The notes below the pieces were generated by a model. That model saw only the letters and a list, made by a program, of their open reading frames with translations. It searched no databases and had not been told where the DNA came from. A DNA stretch of 64,000 bases, from contig NZ_QGEG01000005.1 in the NCBI RefSeq assembly GCF_003149745.1, positions 313 through 64,312 of the forward strand, in the 5' to 3' direction. This DNA comes from Flagellimonas aquimarina (lineage in GTDB: Bacteria > Bacteroidota > Bacteroidia > Flavobacteriales > Flavobacteriaceae). Below, one piece after another: positions 1-8,700 of this stretch; position 1 is the first letter of the stretch, and every line of letters begins with the position of its first letter. The position numbers and the translations under genes are program-made.

Positions 1-330
1 TGACCACACTGATGTCCGCAGCGGGGACGTCCCCGATACATTCCACAGTGATGCCCGAAGGGTCGCTCGCCGTGGGATCGGTCGTATCATTGACCGTGAT
101 GGCCTGGGTGACGTTGATGCTGTTGCCTTCATCATCAGTTACGCTATAGGTCCTTGTTATTGTTCCGGGGTTGCTCCCCACAAGTCCGCTGTCGCTTACA
201 AAAGCGACTGTAGGCGTACCACAATTGTCCGCCTCGTCGGTGACCACAGTGATGTCCGCCGCTGGGACGTCACCGATACATTCCACCGTGATGCCCGCAG
301 GGTCGCTAGCCGTGGGGTCTTCATTGTCAA
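1..330 (-). repeat. 240-bp tandem coding repeat (HYR-like modules)
   Basis: Bases 1-80 and 241-320 match with only a few substitutions, giving a period of 240 bp (80 residues, core DPSGITVECIGDVPAADI). The repeat enters from outside the window, so copy number is unknown. I count 51 G/C in the 80 bases 241-320, well above the neighbouring part of the same gene. Confidence 0.85.
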
Positions 331-2536
331 CAGTTATTGTTGTGACTCCTGTTATACTTAAAACTGGGTCTCCCGTTGTTCCCCCATATTCTACCACATA
401 TCCCTGTGCTTGATATGGTCCGGAGGTAGAGGTTGTATTTGGTAAATCATTCCAAGATCCTGGTGTTGACGTCACAGAAACATCTGTAATGTGTGCGTAA
501 TCTTCATTTCCCGATTGGTTGGGTTCTCCTGCGTTCCAAAAAGCAAAAAAATCCGGTGCAGTAGTTGTACCTCCTGCAGTTCCAGACCAAAAAGGAGTTC
601 CTGCACCTGCATTGGCAAGGCCTTCTGGACCCGTAACCCATCTCCAATCTCCTTCTGTTGCGGCATCACTACCGCCAATCCAACCCACTCCTGTAGTTTG
701 TGAACCTGAGAAATCCGCTTCTGCCTGAGAAGTTAAGGTTGCTAAATACCCTTGCAGACCAAAATACGTTCTTAAAGCAGCCGCATCCCGAGCGGCAGTC
801 CATGTGATATTAGGGCTAGAAATGAACTCATAATAATGACCTGTGGGTGGCAAAAAGTTAGCACTGCCTGGAGTAATTGAAAATTGCCTACTTCCTGCAG
901 GGCTTACTGCACTGCTAGAATATTCAACAGCCAAAACTGCTGCTTCAAATTCTGCAAAAGTAGTAGGTCCTTGCAAGGTGAGCTCACCTTCGGTAGCATC
1001 CCACGTTGCCGTAATATTTGGATGTGTTCCAGTAAGCGTCAATAAATCTTCTCCATTTATATATCCTGAAGATATTTGTATATAAATCGCGTCTGTTGTT
1101 GTATCGTCTGGATCTGTTAAACTGAATGTTTCTGCTATAGGCAATGAGGTTCCTGGACAATATGCTTGGTCTCCAGTTACCGTTAGTACCGGGGGTTGAT
1201 CAACCGTAGGTGAAATTGACTCACTTAAGTCATCTGAAGTTGCATTACTATCTGTTTGGTCTGCAGTTACTGAAGTAATTGTATTTGTAATGGTTGAACC
1301 GCTTGTACTACCATCAACACTAGCTGTAATATTTAAGGTTGCTGTATTTCCGTTATTCAAAGTACCAATAGTCCATACTCCTGTACCAGAATTATAGGCC
1401 CCATCATCACTTACATAGGACACTCCAGCTGGTAAAATATCTATTAGACTTACATTGGTTGCATTTGTTGGTCCATTATTTACAACACTCAGGGTGTAAA
1501 CAACATTGGATCCTTCTGAAGGTGTGCTATTATCAACAGTTTTTGAGACTGCCAAATCTGTTGGAGCAGCTGCCGTACAAACCTCAATTGAAAAGCTGTT
1601 TAAAGTACCTGTATCTCCATTAAAATCATCAAATATTATTAAAGTCCAGGTTCCACTAGGGTCTTCACCAATAAAATCTGATAGATTTCCTTCGGGTCTA
1701 AAAGTACCTGTAAAAGGTGCACCTCCTGCAGTTATTGCCGTTCCTGCGGCATCATCAAAAACCGTGTTTGTATAATTATCTCCACTACCTCCATTATCAT
1801 CAGATAAATTCACGGTAGTACCGGCAGGACTTCTAAGGCTTATATCTAAATCTGAATCCCAGGTATGGGTGATGTTTATGGTAACATTTACATCGGTAAT
1901 TGTCCCAGATGCCAAACCGCTTACGTTGGAATTCAAGGTAGTAAGGTCAAAAATTGTTGATCCTGGTGAAGAGGAAATTGAGCTACAGCTCGATGCGGTT
2001 CCTTGTACCAAGAAATTGTCAATTTCAAAAAACTCGCTGCCTCCAGTATTGTACATGGTAATCCTGAAGTCTATAGTCCCCCCCGACAAACCAGTTACAC
2101 TGTATGAAGATTGTATTGGATCAGATGGCGAAGTATCTCCAGAGGCGTTTTCAATTTCTATGTAGGTTCCTCCGTCAATTCGATACTGAATTCTAAAAAC
2201 ATCTATTCCGAAGTCTAATCCTCCTCCAGAATTAGCATCGAGACTGAAAGATACATTGGTATAACCAGTGATTGTTATGGGGTTTGTAGTCCAGTATGCC
2301 GTGGTATTATCTGTATTCTGACCTCGTAAAACTTGAGATCCCCCGGATGTGCGGACATCCACATCTCCATCATTAGTGGACCACGTGGCCGTACTAGTGC
2401 CTGTTCCGGCCCCTGTTTGAGTACCGTTGGCATAACTTTCAAAATCTTCTGACCAAATTGTAGTCTGGCCAGAAACGGCAAAGGTTCCTAGAAAAAGAAT
2501 AAATAGGATTAAACTTTTATTATTGAGGTTTTTCAT
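1..2536 (-). CDS. Secreted mosaic adhesin, C-terminus cut off by window edge
   Basis: An open frame runs from ATG at 2536 to the window edge (845 codons seen). Residues 1-24 form a signal peptide ending in VSGQ. A jelly-roll-like stretch with the start TTIWSEDFESY follows. At about 180-320 comes a proprotein-convertase P-domain (HTWDSDLDISLRSP, DPSGTWTLIIFDD), then a DUF11-type repeat (DLAVSKTVDN, NNGPTNATNVSLIDILPAG), a cadherin-like stretch, a C-type lectin fold at about 563-700 (GWIGGSDAATEGDWRWV, WNAGEPNQSGNEDYAHI, WNDLP), and HYR-like modules from about 740 on. This architecture is typical of T9SS-exported surface adhesins. The sorting domain would lie beyond the edge. The last modules are much richer in GC than the rest. 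It lies downstream of the PorP/OmpA pair but behind its own 282-bp gap, so it probably has its own promoter. Family assignment is sure, ligand unknown. Confidence 0.85.
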   Translation of the reverse strand, partial: MKNLNNKSLILFILFLGTFAVSGQTTIWSEDFESYANGTQTGAGTGTSTATWSTNDGDVDVRTSGGSQVLRGQNTDNTTAYWTTNPITITGYTNVSFSLDANSGGGLDFGIDVFRIQYRIDGGTYIEIENASGDTSPSDPIQSSYSVTGLSGGTIDFRITMYNTGGSEFFEIDNFLVQGTASSCSSISSSPGSTIFDLTTLNSNVSGLASGTITDVNVTINITHTWDSDLDISLRSPAGTTVNLSDDNGGSGDNYTNTVFDDAAGTAITAGGAPFTGTFRPEGNLSDFIGEDPSGTWTLIIFDDFNGDTGTLNSFSIEVCTAAAPTDLAVSKTVDNSTPSEGSNVVYTLSVVNNGPTNATNVSLIDILPAGVSYVSDDGAYNSGTGVWTIGTLNNGNTATLNITASVDGSTSGSTITNTITSVTADQTDSNATSDDLSESISPTVDQPPVLTVTGDQAYCPGTSLPIAETFSLTDPDDTTTDAIYIQISSGYINGEDLLTLTGTHPNITATWDATEGELTLQGPTTFAEFEAAVLAVEYSSSAVSPAGSRQFSITPGSANFLPPTGHYYEFISSPNITWTAARDAAALRTYFGLQGYLATLTSQAEADFSGSQTTGVGWIGGSDAATEGDWRWVTGPEGLANAGAGTPFWSGTAGGTTTAPDFFAFWNAGEPNQSGNEDYAHITDVSVTSTPGSWNDLPNTTSTSGPYQAQGYVVEYGGTTGDPVLSITGVTTITVDNEDPTASDPAGITVECIGDVPAADITVVTDEADNCGTPTVAFVSDSGLVGSNPGTITRTYSVTDDEGNSINVTQAITVNDTTDPTASDPSGITVECIGDVPAADISVV

Positions 2537-2818
2537 GTACAAACACTAATTTGGAAATTGACGTATCATTTCCGCATCATCAAAATCTCAATAAAAATAG
2601 ATTGGAAGCCCTTGTGTGCCCAAAAAATGTTGTCTAGACCTCTATTACGCTAGTGAAGACTATAAATAATGGTGTATGTCTTTTCATTAATCCCCAAAAA
2701 ATGTTAAAATTCAGGTATTTTATCGATAAGGGCTTTAAAATAGAAATCTGACAGAGAGTAGAAACCCAGTTTTTCTGCTATTTTACTAGGTAAATTCTTG
2801 AAGTAAATGGGGAGAAAA
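2537..2818 (-). promoter_or_regulatory. Upstream region of the truncated adhesin gene
   Basis: This AT-rich gap separates the OmpA-like gene from the downstream adhesin. On the minus strand a TATTTTTA box (2592-2599) lies 21 nt after a TTTG (2621-2624). That resembles the Bacteroidota TTTG-N19-TAnnTTTG promoter but with a long spacer and one mismatch. A block TATTTTATCGATAAGGGCTT (from 2716) closely matches one upstream of the other adhesin operon at 10534-10555. No terminator with a clear U-tract was seen. Confidence 0.35.
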
Positions 2819-4774
2819 TTATTCAAAAATAATAAACTCCGATCGTCTATTTAGCTGATGTTTTTCTTTGGAACAGGGAGTCCCATTTGCACAGTCATTT
2901 ACCAATCTAGTTTCTCCATACCCTTCTCCTTGGAGTCGATCGGCAGAAATTCCCTTGGAAATCATATATGCTACAGTAGATTGTGCTCTTTTTTGAGATA
3001 ACCATAGATTATAAGCATCGTTACCTCTACTATCTGTATGGGAATTCACTTTAATCTTTAAACTTGGATATTTCTCCATTGCCACGATAACCTTTTGAAT
3101 TTCAATCTCAGCATCAGCCCGAATATCAAACTTGTTCAAATCAAAATAAATCGTACTTAATTGCAGTAGTTTAGCCAAATCATCACCAAAACCTCCTGTT
3201 ACCACATCGCGTTCTAAGTAAAAGTCAACAATCCTTGGCTTTCCATATGACTTATTAAGGTATTCTTCCGCAGGAACATACCCATCTCTGGATGCTCTAA
3301 CAAAGTTTCCTTTTGAGCAATCAAGGCCCAAAACGTAATTCCCTTTTGAGTCTGTAATAGTAGAGGAAACTTCATTGTTCTCTTCATCGATAATCTTTAC
3401 AGTAGCTCCTACTAAAACTTCATTTGATATTCTATCCCTCACGGTTCCAGTAACGTCCTGCAAGCAATCCAAAACCAAAGGTTCAGTTTCTTCAAATTGG
3501 TAAATATCATCTTCTCCTAAACCACCCGTTCTGTTTGAGGAGAAATAACCTTTTTTGGTCTCATTCTCTAAGATAAATGCAAAATCATCATGGCTCCCAT
3601 TTACAGGTTTTCCAACATTTACCACGGGTTCTCCAAAATTCCCAAAGGTGATTTTTGTGGCAAAAATGTCCAATCCTCCTAGTCCTTGATGTCCATCGGA
3701 AGAGAAATAAAGCACCCCTTCTTCTGTAATAAAAGGGAATGTTTCTCGTGAACTTGTGTTGATATTCTTTCCTAAATTAACTATTGGTCCGTAAGTACCA
3801 TCGCCAATAATGTCTGTCATGAAAATATCCGATTCTCCGACAGTTCCCGGCATATCAGAAACAAAATACAACTTCTTCTCGTCTGGACTCAATACAGGGT
3901 GCGCAACCGAGTAGGAATCATTGTTAAATGGTAACTCTACTACGTTAGTCCATTCTCCATCAACCAATTCCGCGCTATAAATTTTTAATCGTATAACTCC
4001 GTTTTGATCTTTATACTTTTTACCATCCAAGAAGTTGTTTCTTGTAAAGTACATTGTATATCCATCTTTGGTAACTACGGAGGTAGATTCATGAAGTCTA
4101 GTATTGACGTCCCCCTCCAATTTTATCACTTTATTGTTGGAAACACTATCAGCGTTTACTTTGTACAAGTCCAAAAAGTCCCTAGAATTCCAGGTATGTC
4201 TGTAACGGGCCAAGTTTCCTGTATCTCTATCAGATGAAAAGATTAGTCCTTTTTCGTAGAATGAGGCTGCAAAATCTGAATACTTACTGTTGTAAGGAAA
4301 GGGCTTAACATCATATCTTCCAGAATTCTCTTCTATTTTGGCTAGGTAATCTTCATCATAAAAATCACTATAATCATTGATTGAAGTCATTTCCTTGAAC
4401 TTGGTCATTACTTCTGCAGATTCATCGTAGCTTCCCAGGGTTTTTAAACTTTGGGCGTATCTAAAAAAATAATCAGGTTCAGTTCCATCTGGAAAAGTCT
4501 CTACCAGTTTTTTGTAAACATTGGCAGCTTCTTCATATTTGGCATTGAAATAGTAGGCATTTCCCAGACGTTTTAATAAATCTGAAGACACATAACCTTT
4601 GTCCAATACTTTTTTATAAATATCTATTGCAGGGCTAAAAGAATATTCATCATACTGCTCATCTGCTTTTGCCTTCACTTTTGCCTGCTGCTTCTCATTC
4701 ACCTTATCTTGTGCCAAGATATTGGTTACGTATCCTGAAAAAACAATTATGAGTATAAGTATTCTTTTTAGCAT
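2819..4774 (-). CDS. OmpA-family protein with TPR, PD40 and carboxypeptidase-regulatory-like domains
   Basis: 651 residues. The signal peptide (1-21) ends in ILAQ with no lipobox. TPR-like helices span about 30-150, WD40-like PD40 beta-propeller repeats about 200-440 (HPVLSPDEKKLYFVSDMPG, FPFITEEGVLYFSSDGHQG), a carboxypeptidase-regulatory-like fold about 445-515 (TGTVRDRISNEVLVGATV), and an OmpA peptidoglycan-binding domain about 545-651 (IYFDLNKFDIRADAE, SHTDSRGNDAYN, NRRSEF). This is the standard PorE-like partner found with PorP/SprF proteins. It is expected to sit in the periplasm and anchor an outer-membrane complex to peptidoglycan. It starts 12 bp after the PorP/SprF gene, so it is the third gene of the adhesin operon. 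The specific partnership with the 1543-residue adhesin is inferred from context. Confidence 0.9.
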   Translation of the reverse strand: MLKRILILIIVFSGYVTNILAQDKVNEKQQAKVKAKADEQYDEYSFSPAIDIYKKVLDKGYVSSDLLKRLGNAYYFNAKYEEAANVYKKLVETFPDGTEPDYFFRYAQSLKTLGSYDESAEVMTKFKEMTSINDYSDFYDEDYLAKIEENSGRYDVKPFPYNSKYSDFAASFYEKGLIFSSDRDTGNLARYRHTWNSRDFLDLYKVNADSVSNNKVIKLEGDVNTRLHESTSVVTKDGYTMYFTRNNFLDGKKYKDQNGVIRLKIYSAELVDGEWTNVVELPFNNDSYSVAHPVLSPDEKKLYFVSDMPGTVGESDIFMTDIIGDGTYGPIVNLGKNINTSSRETFPFITEEGVLYFSSDGHQGLGGLDIFATKITFGNFGEPVVNVGKPVNGSHDDFAFILENETKKGYFSSNRTGGLGEDDIYQFEETEPLVLDCLQDVTGTVRDRISNEVLVGATVKIIDEENNEVSSTITDSKGNYVLGLDCSKGNFVRASRDGYVPAEEYLNKSYGKPRIVDFYLERDVVTGGFGDDLAKLLQLSTIYFDLNKFDIRADAEIEIQKVIVAMEKYPSLKIKVNSHTDSRGNDAYNLWLSQKRAQSTVAYMISKGISADRLQGEGYGETRLVNDCANGTPCSKEKHQLNRRSEFIIFE

Positions 4775-4786
4775 TTTACACTGTAA

Positions 4787-5737
4787 TTAAAAGAATCTAG
4801 GTGATACGGTTTTTTGAAACGCTTTTAACAACTCCAGCCTTAAAAAAACTTCAAAGGAGCCATCGTTAAATTGGGTTCCTCCTAATTCTGTTGTTTCTCT
4901 ATCATAAGCCAGACCAAGCATAATCTGATCCGTTACTTGAAATCCTGCTAATGCACTGACCGCTGCATCCAATCTATATGCCGCACCAAAGCTAAATTTA
5001 TCCGCAAAAAGAAAATTTGCAGAGATATCAACTTGCAATGGTGCCCCACCAACCGCTTTGGTCAACAAAGCTGGTTTAAATTTAAGATCTGCATTTAAAT
5101 CAAAAACATAACCTGTGATCAGATAGAAGTTTATTCTTTCCGTGGCCAAAAAATTTACCGCTTCTGGGTTATTTGAACCATTGTCAAAGTATTCCGTTTC
5201 CAAAATGCTTGGTGCAGAAATTCCAGCATAGAATTTGTCTGTATGATAATATATCCCTAGTCCAAAATTTGGAGAAAATTGGTTATCTATATTATCTTGA
5301 TTTACCACTTCTTGGTCAAAATTTCGAAGACCATTGAAGTCTAAACTGAGCATGTTACCCCCTGCTTTCAGCCCAAAAGAAAGTTTAGAATCAAGTCCTA
5401 CATCAATGGTGTATGAAAGCACAGCATCCAAATATGTTTCTTGAACCACGCCATCTCCAATATTATCATTTACAATTGAAACCCCGTAACCTAATCTGCT
5501 ATTGCGAATGGGTGAATGCAGGTTTAACGTAAAGGTCTCTGGAGCTCCGTCCAACCCAACCCATTGGGAACGATATAATCCTGCAAAACTTAATTGTCCT
5601 CTTGATCCAGCGTATGCAGGGTTAACACTCAATGTATTAAACATATATTGTGTGTATTGAGCGTCTTGTTGGGCAACAAGACTCTGAAATATCATTCCAA
5701 TAAATAAAAACGGAATTAAAAAATGTTTTTTAATCAT
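4787..5737 (-). CDS. PorP/SprF family type IX secretion outer-membrane protein
   Basis: 316 residues. An N-terminal signal peptide ends around SLVAQQ and is followed by the family hallmark QDAQYTQYMFNTLSVNPAYA and SRGQLSFAGLYRSQWVG. The rest is alternating beta-strand sequence of a small outer-membrane barrel. SprF of Flavobacterium johnsoniae is needed for secretion or attachment of the adhesin SprB, and PorP/SprF paralogs are commonly encoded beside substrates with type B sorting domains. The adhesin upstream (stop 14 bp away) carries exactly such a domain, so this is very likely its dedicated partner. It is a paralog within that family. It should not be taken as SprF of the gliding machinery itself. 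Confidence 0.92.
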   Translation of the reverse strand: MIKKHFLIPFLFIGMIFQSLVAQQDAQYTQYMFNTLSVNPAYAGSRGQLSFAGLYRSQWVGLDGAPETFTLNLHSPIRNSRLGYGVSIVNDNIGDGVVQETYLDAVLSYTIDVGLDSKLSFGLKAGGNMLSLDFNGLRNFDQEVVNQDNIDNQFSPNFGLGIYYHTDKFYAGISAPSILETEYFDNGSNNPEAVNFLATERINFYLITGYVFDLNADLKFKPALLTKAVGGAPLQVDISANFLFADKFSFGAAYRLDAAVSALAGFQVTDQIMLGLAYDRETTELGGTQFNDGSFEVFLRLELLKAFQKTVSPRFF

Positions 5738-5751
5738 TCTCTTTCAATATG

Positions 5752-8700
5752 TTACCTACTTATGTATATGTATTCGGAGTCTGTAAAACTTCCTTCGTCC
5801 GTTTCGTAGTCAAATATATAAAAATATACTCCGGCCGGAAGATAATCGTTCGCACTCAAAGTTGATCTTCCTCTAGACCTCCCATCAAAGACATTGTTGA
5901 TATTATTGTAGTCTTTTCCTTCGTATACTGCGACCCCCCATCTGTTAAAAATTCTAAGTGTACTTGTTTTAATATTTCTAACTCCTCTTATAAAAAGGAA
6001 ATCATTTTTTAAATCTCCATTAGGAGTCAACATTTGGTTAACCAAAATATTTTCTAAAGATACTGTAACTGTGACAGTAGCAGTATCGCAGTTATCTGAA
6101 TTAGCGGCCTCACAAATTGTATATTCAATGGTATAAGTACCATCACGGGTACCAGGAATTACACTTACAATTCCATCATCATTGATGGTCAGTTCACCTG
6201 TGGGGTTGGAAGTCAGAATCACATCTGACGAGATAATTGATTCACCATTAAGGGTGTCGTTGGAAAGTACATCACTATCCAAAATAACTCCTCCTGAACT
6301 ATTAGAACTGTATGCATCATCCACTGCATCGATCACATTCATGCCAGGACCGACTTCAACGGTAACAGTTCCCGTATCACAGTTGTCCACATCTGCAATC
6401 TCACAAATCGTGTATTCAATGGTGTAAGTCCCTTCGGGGGTTCCAGGTTCTACACTCACACTTCCATCTTCAGTGATGGTCAATTCATCTGTGGGCGTGG
6501 AAGTCAGAATCACATCTGATAAGGTAACCGGTTCACCGTTAAGGGTGTCATTGGAAAGTACATCACTATCCAAAATAACTCCTCCAGAAGTATCAGAACT
6601 GTATGCATCATCCACTGCATCGATCACATTCATGCTAGGACCGACTTCAACGGTAACAGTGCCCGTATCACAGTTATCGACATCTGCAATCTCACAGATT
6701 GTGTATTCAATGGTATAAGTCCCTTCAGGAGTTCCAGGTTCTACACTAACACTCCCATCTTCAGTGATGGTCAGTTCATCTGTGGGCGTCGAGGTTAGAA
6801 TCACATCCGACAAGGTAACAGATTCACCGTTCAAGGTGTCATTGGAAAGTACATTTCTATCCAAAATCACTCCTCCCGAGCTATTGGAGGTGTAAGCATC
6901 GTCCACTGCATCGATAATATTTAACATGTTGGGGTCCAAGTAGTCAGGGGTGCCGTCTTCATCCGTATCATCGTTGGTGGGGTCACCGTCCTGATCCACA
7001 TCCTCGTCAGGGGTGTCGATACCGTCACCGTCATCATCAAAATCCCTATAGTTCACGTCCTCGGTACCGTCCGTATCGGGAAGGTCGTTCGAAGGGTCGT
7101 CTATCTCATCGTTGACATCATAGCCATCGTTCACATCACTGCCCTCATAGCCATCGTCCAATCCGTCGTTGTCCGTATCGGTGCCCGTGTACGTCTGGTC
7201 GGGAATCCCATCAAAATTGAAGTCGTTCCCTTCATTGTTGTCCGCCACTAGGTCGTTGTCACTGTCATCGTCCAGATAATCTGGCTCGTCCTCGCCATCC
7301 GTGTTCTCGGGGGTAAGACCGCCAAGGTAGGCAGAGTTCACTCCGTCGTTCGCAGTATAGGTCGCCTCGTCATCATCGTTCGGTGCAATATATCCCGTAG
7401 TGGGCTGTGCCTCAACATTGTCCGGAATGCCGTCATCGTCACTGTCGATGTCCAAATGATCGGGGCGGCCATCACCGTCACTGTCCAATGGATCCGTCAA
7501 CGGATCGTTGTCATTGTCAAGGTTCGGGTCCTCCACAGTGTCCAAGATACCATCGTTGTCGTCATCTAGGTCAACACTGTCAGGTACGCCGTCATCGTCC
7601 GTGTCATCACCATCTTCATTAGGGTCTAAGTAGTCAGGGGTGCCGTCTTCATCCGTATCGTCGTTGGTGGGGTCACCGTCCTGATCCACATCCTCGTCAG
7701 GGGTGTCGATACCGTCACCGTCATCATCAAAGTCCCTATAGTTCACGTCCTCGGTACCGTCCGTATCGGGAAGGTCGTTCGAAGGGTCGTCTATCTCATC
7801 GTTGACATCATAGCCATCGTTGACATCACTGCCCTCATAGCCATCGTCCAATCCGTCGTTGTCCGTATCGGTGCCCGTGTACGTCTGGTCGGGAATGCCA
7901 TCAAAATTGAAGTCGTTCCCTTCATTGTTGTCCGCCACTAGGTCGTTGTCACTGTCATCGTCCAGATAATCTGGCTCGTCCTCGCCATCAGTGTTCTCGG
8001 GGGCAAGACCGCCAAGGTAGGCAGAGTTCACTCCGTCGTTCGCAGTATAGGTCGCCTCGTCATCATCGTTCGGTGCAATATATCCCGTAGTAGGCTGTGC
8101 CTCAACATTGTCCGGAATGCCGTCATCGTCACTGTCGATGTCCAAATGATCGGGGCGGCCATCACCGTCACTGTCCAATGGATCCGTCAACGGATCGTTG
8201 TCATTGTCAAGGTTCGGGTCCTCCACAGTGTCCAAGATACCATCGTTGTCGTCATCAAGGTCAACACTGTCCGGTACGCCGTCATCGTCCGTGTCATCAC
8301 CATCTTCATTAGGGTCTAGGTAGTCAGGGGTGCCGTCTTCATCCGTATCGTCGTTGGTGGGGTCACCGTCCTGATCCACATCCTCGTCAGGGGTGTCGAT
8401 ACCGTCACCGTCATCATCAAAGTCCCTATAGTTCACGTCCTCGGTACCGTCCGTATCGGGAAGGTCGTTCGAAGGGTCGTCTATCTCATCGTTGACATCA
8501 TAGCCATCGTTGACATCACTGCCCTCATAGCCATCGTCCAATCCGTCGTTGTCCGTATCGGTGCCCGTGTACGTCTGGTCGGGAATGCCATCAAAATTGA
8601 AGTCGTTCCCCTCGTTATTGTCAGCCACTAGGTCGTTGTCACTGTCATCGTCCAGATAATCTGGCTCGTCCTCGCCATCAGTGTTCTCGGGGGCAAGACC

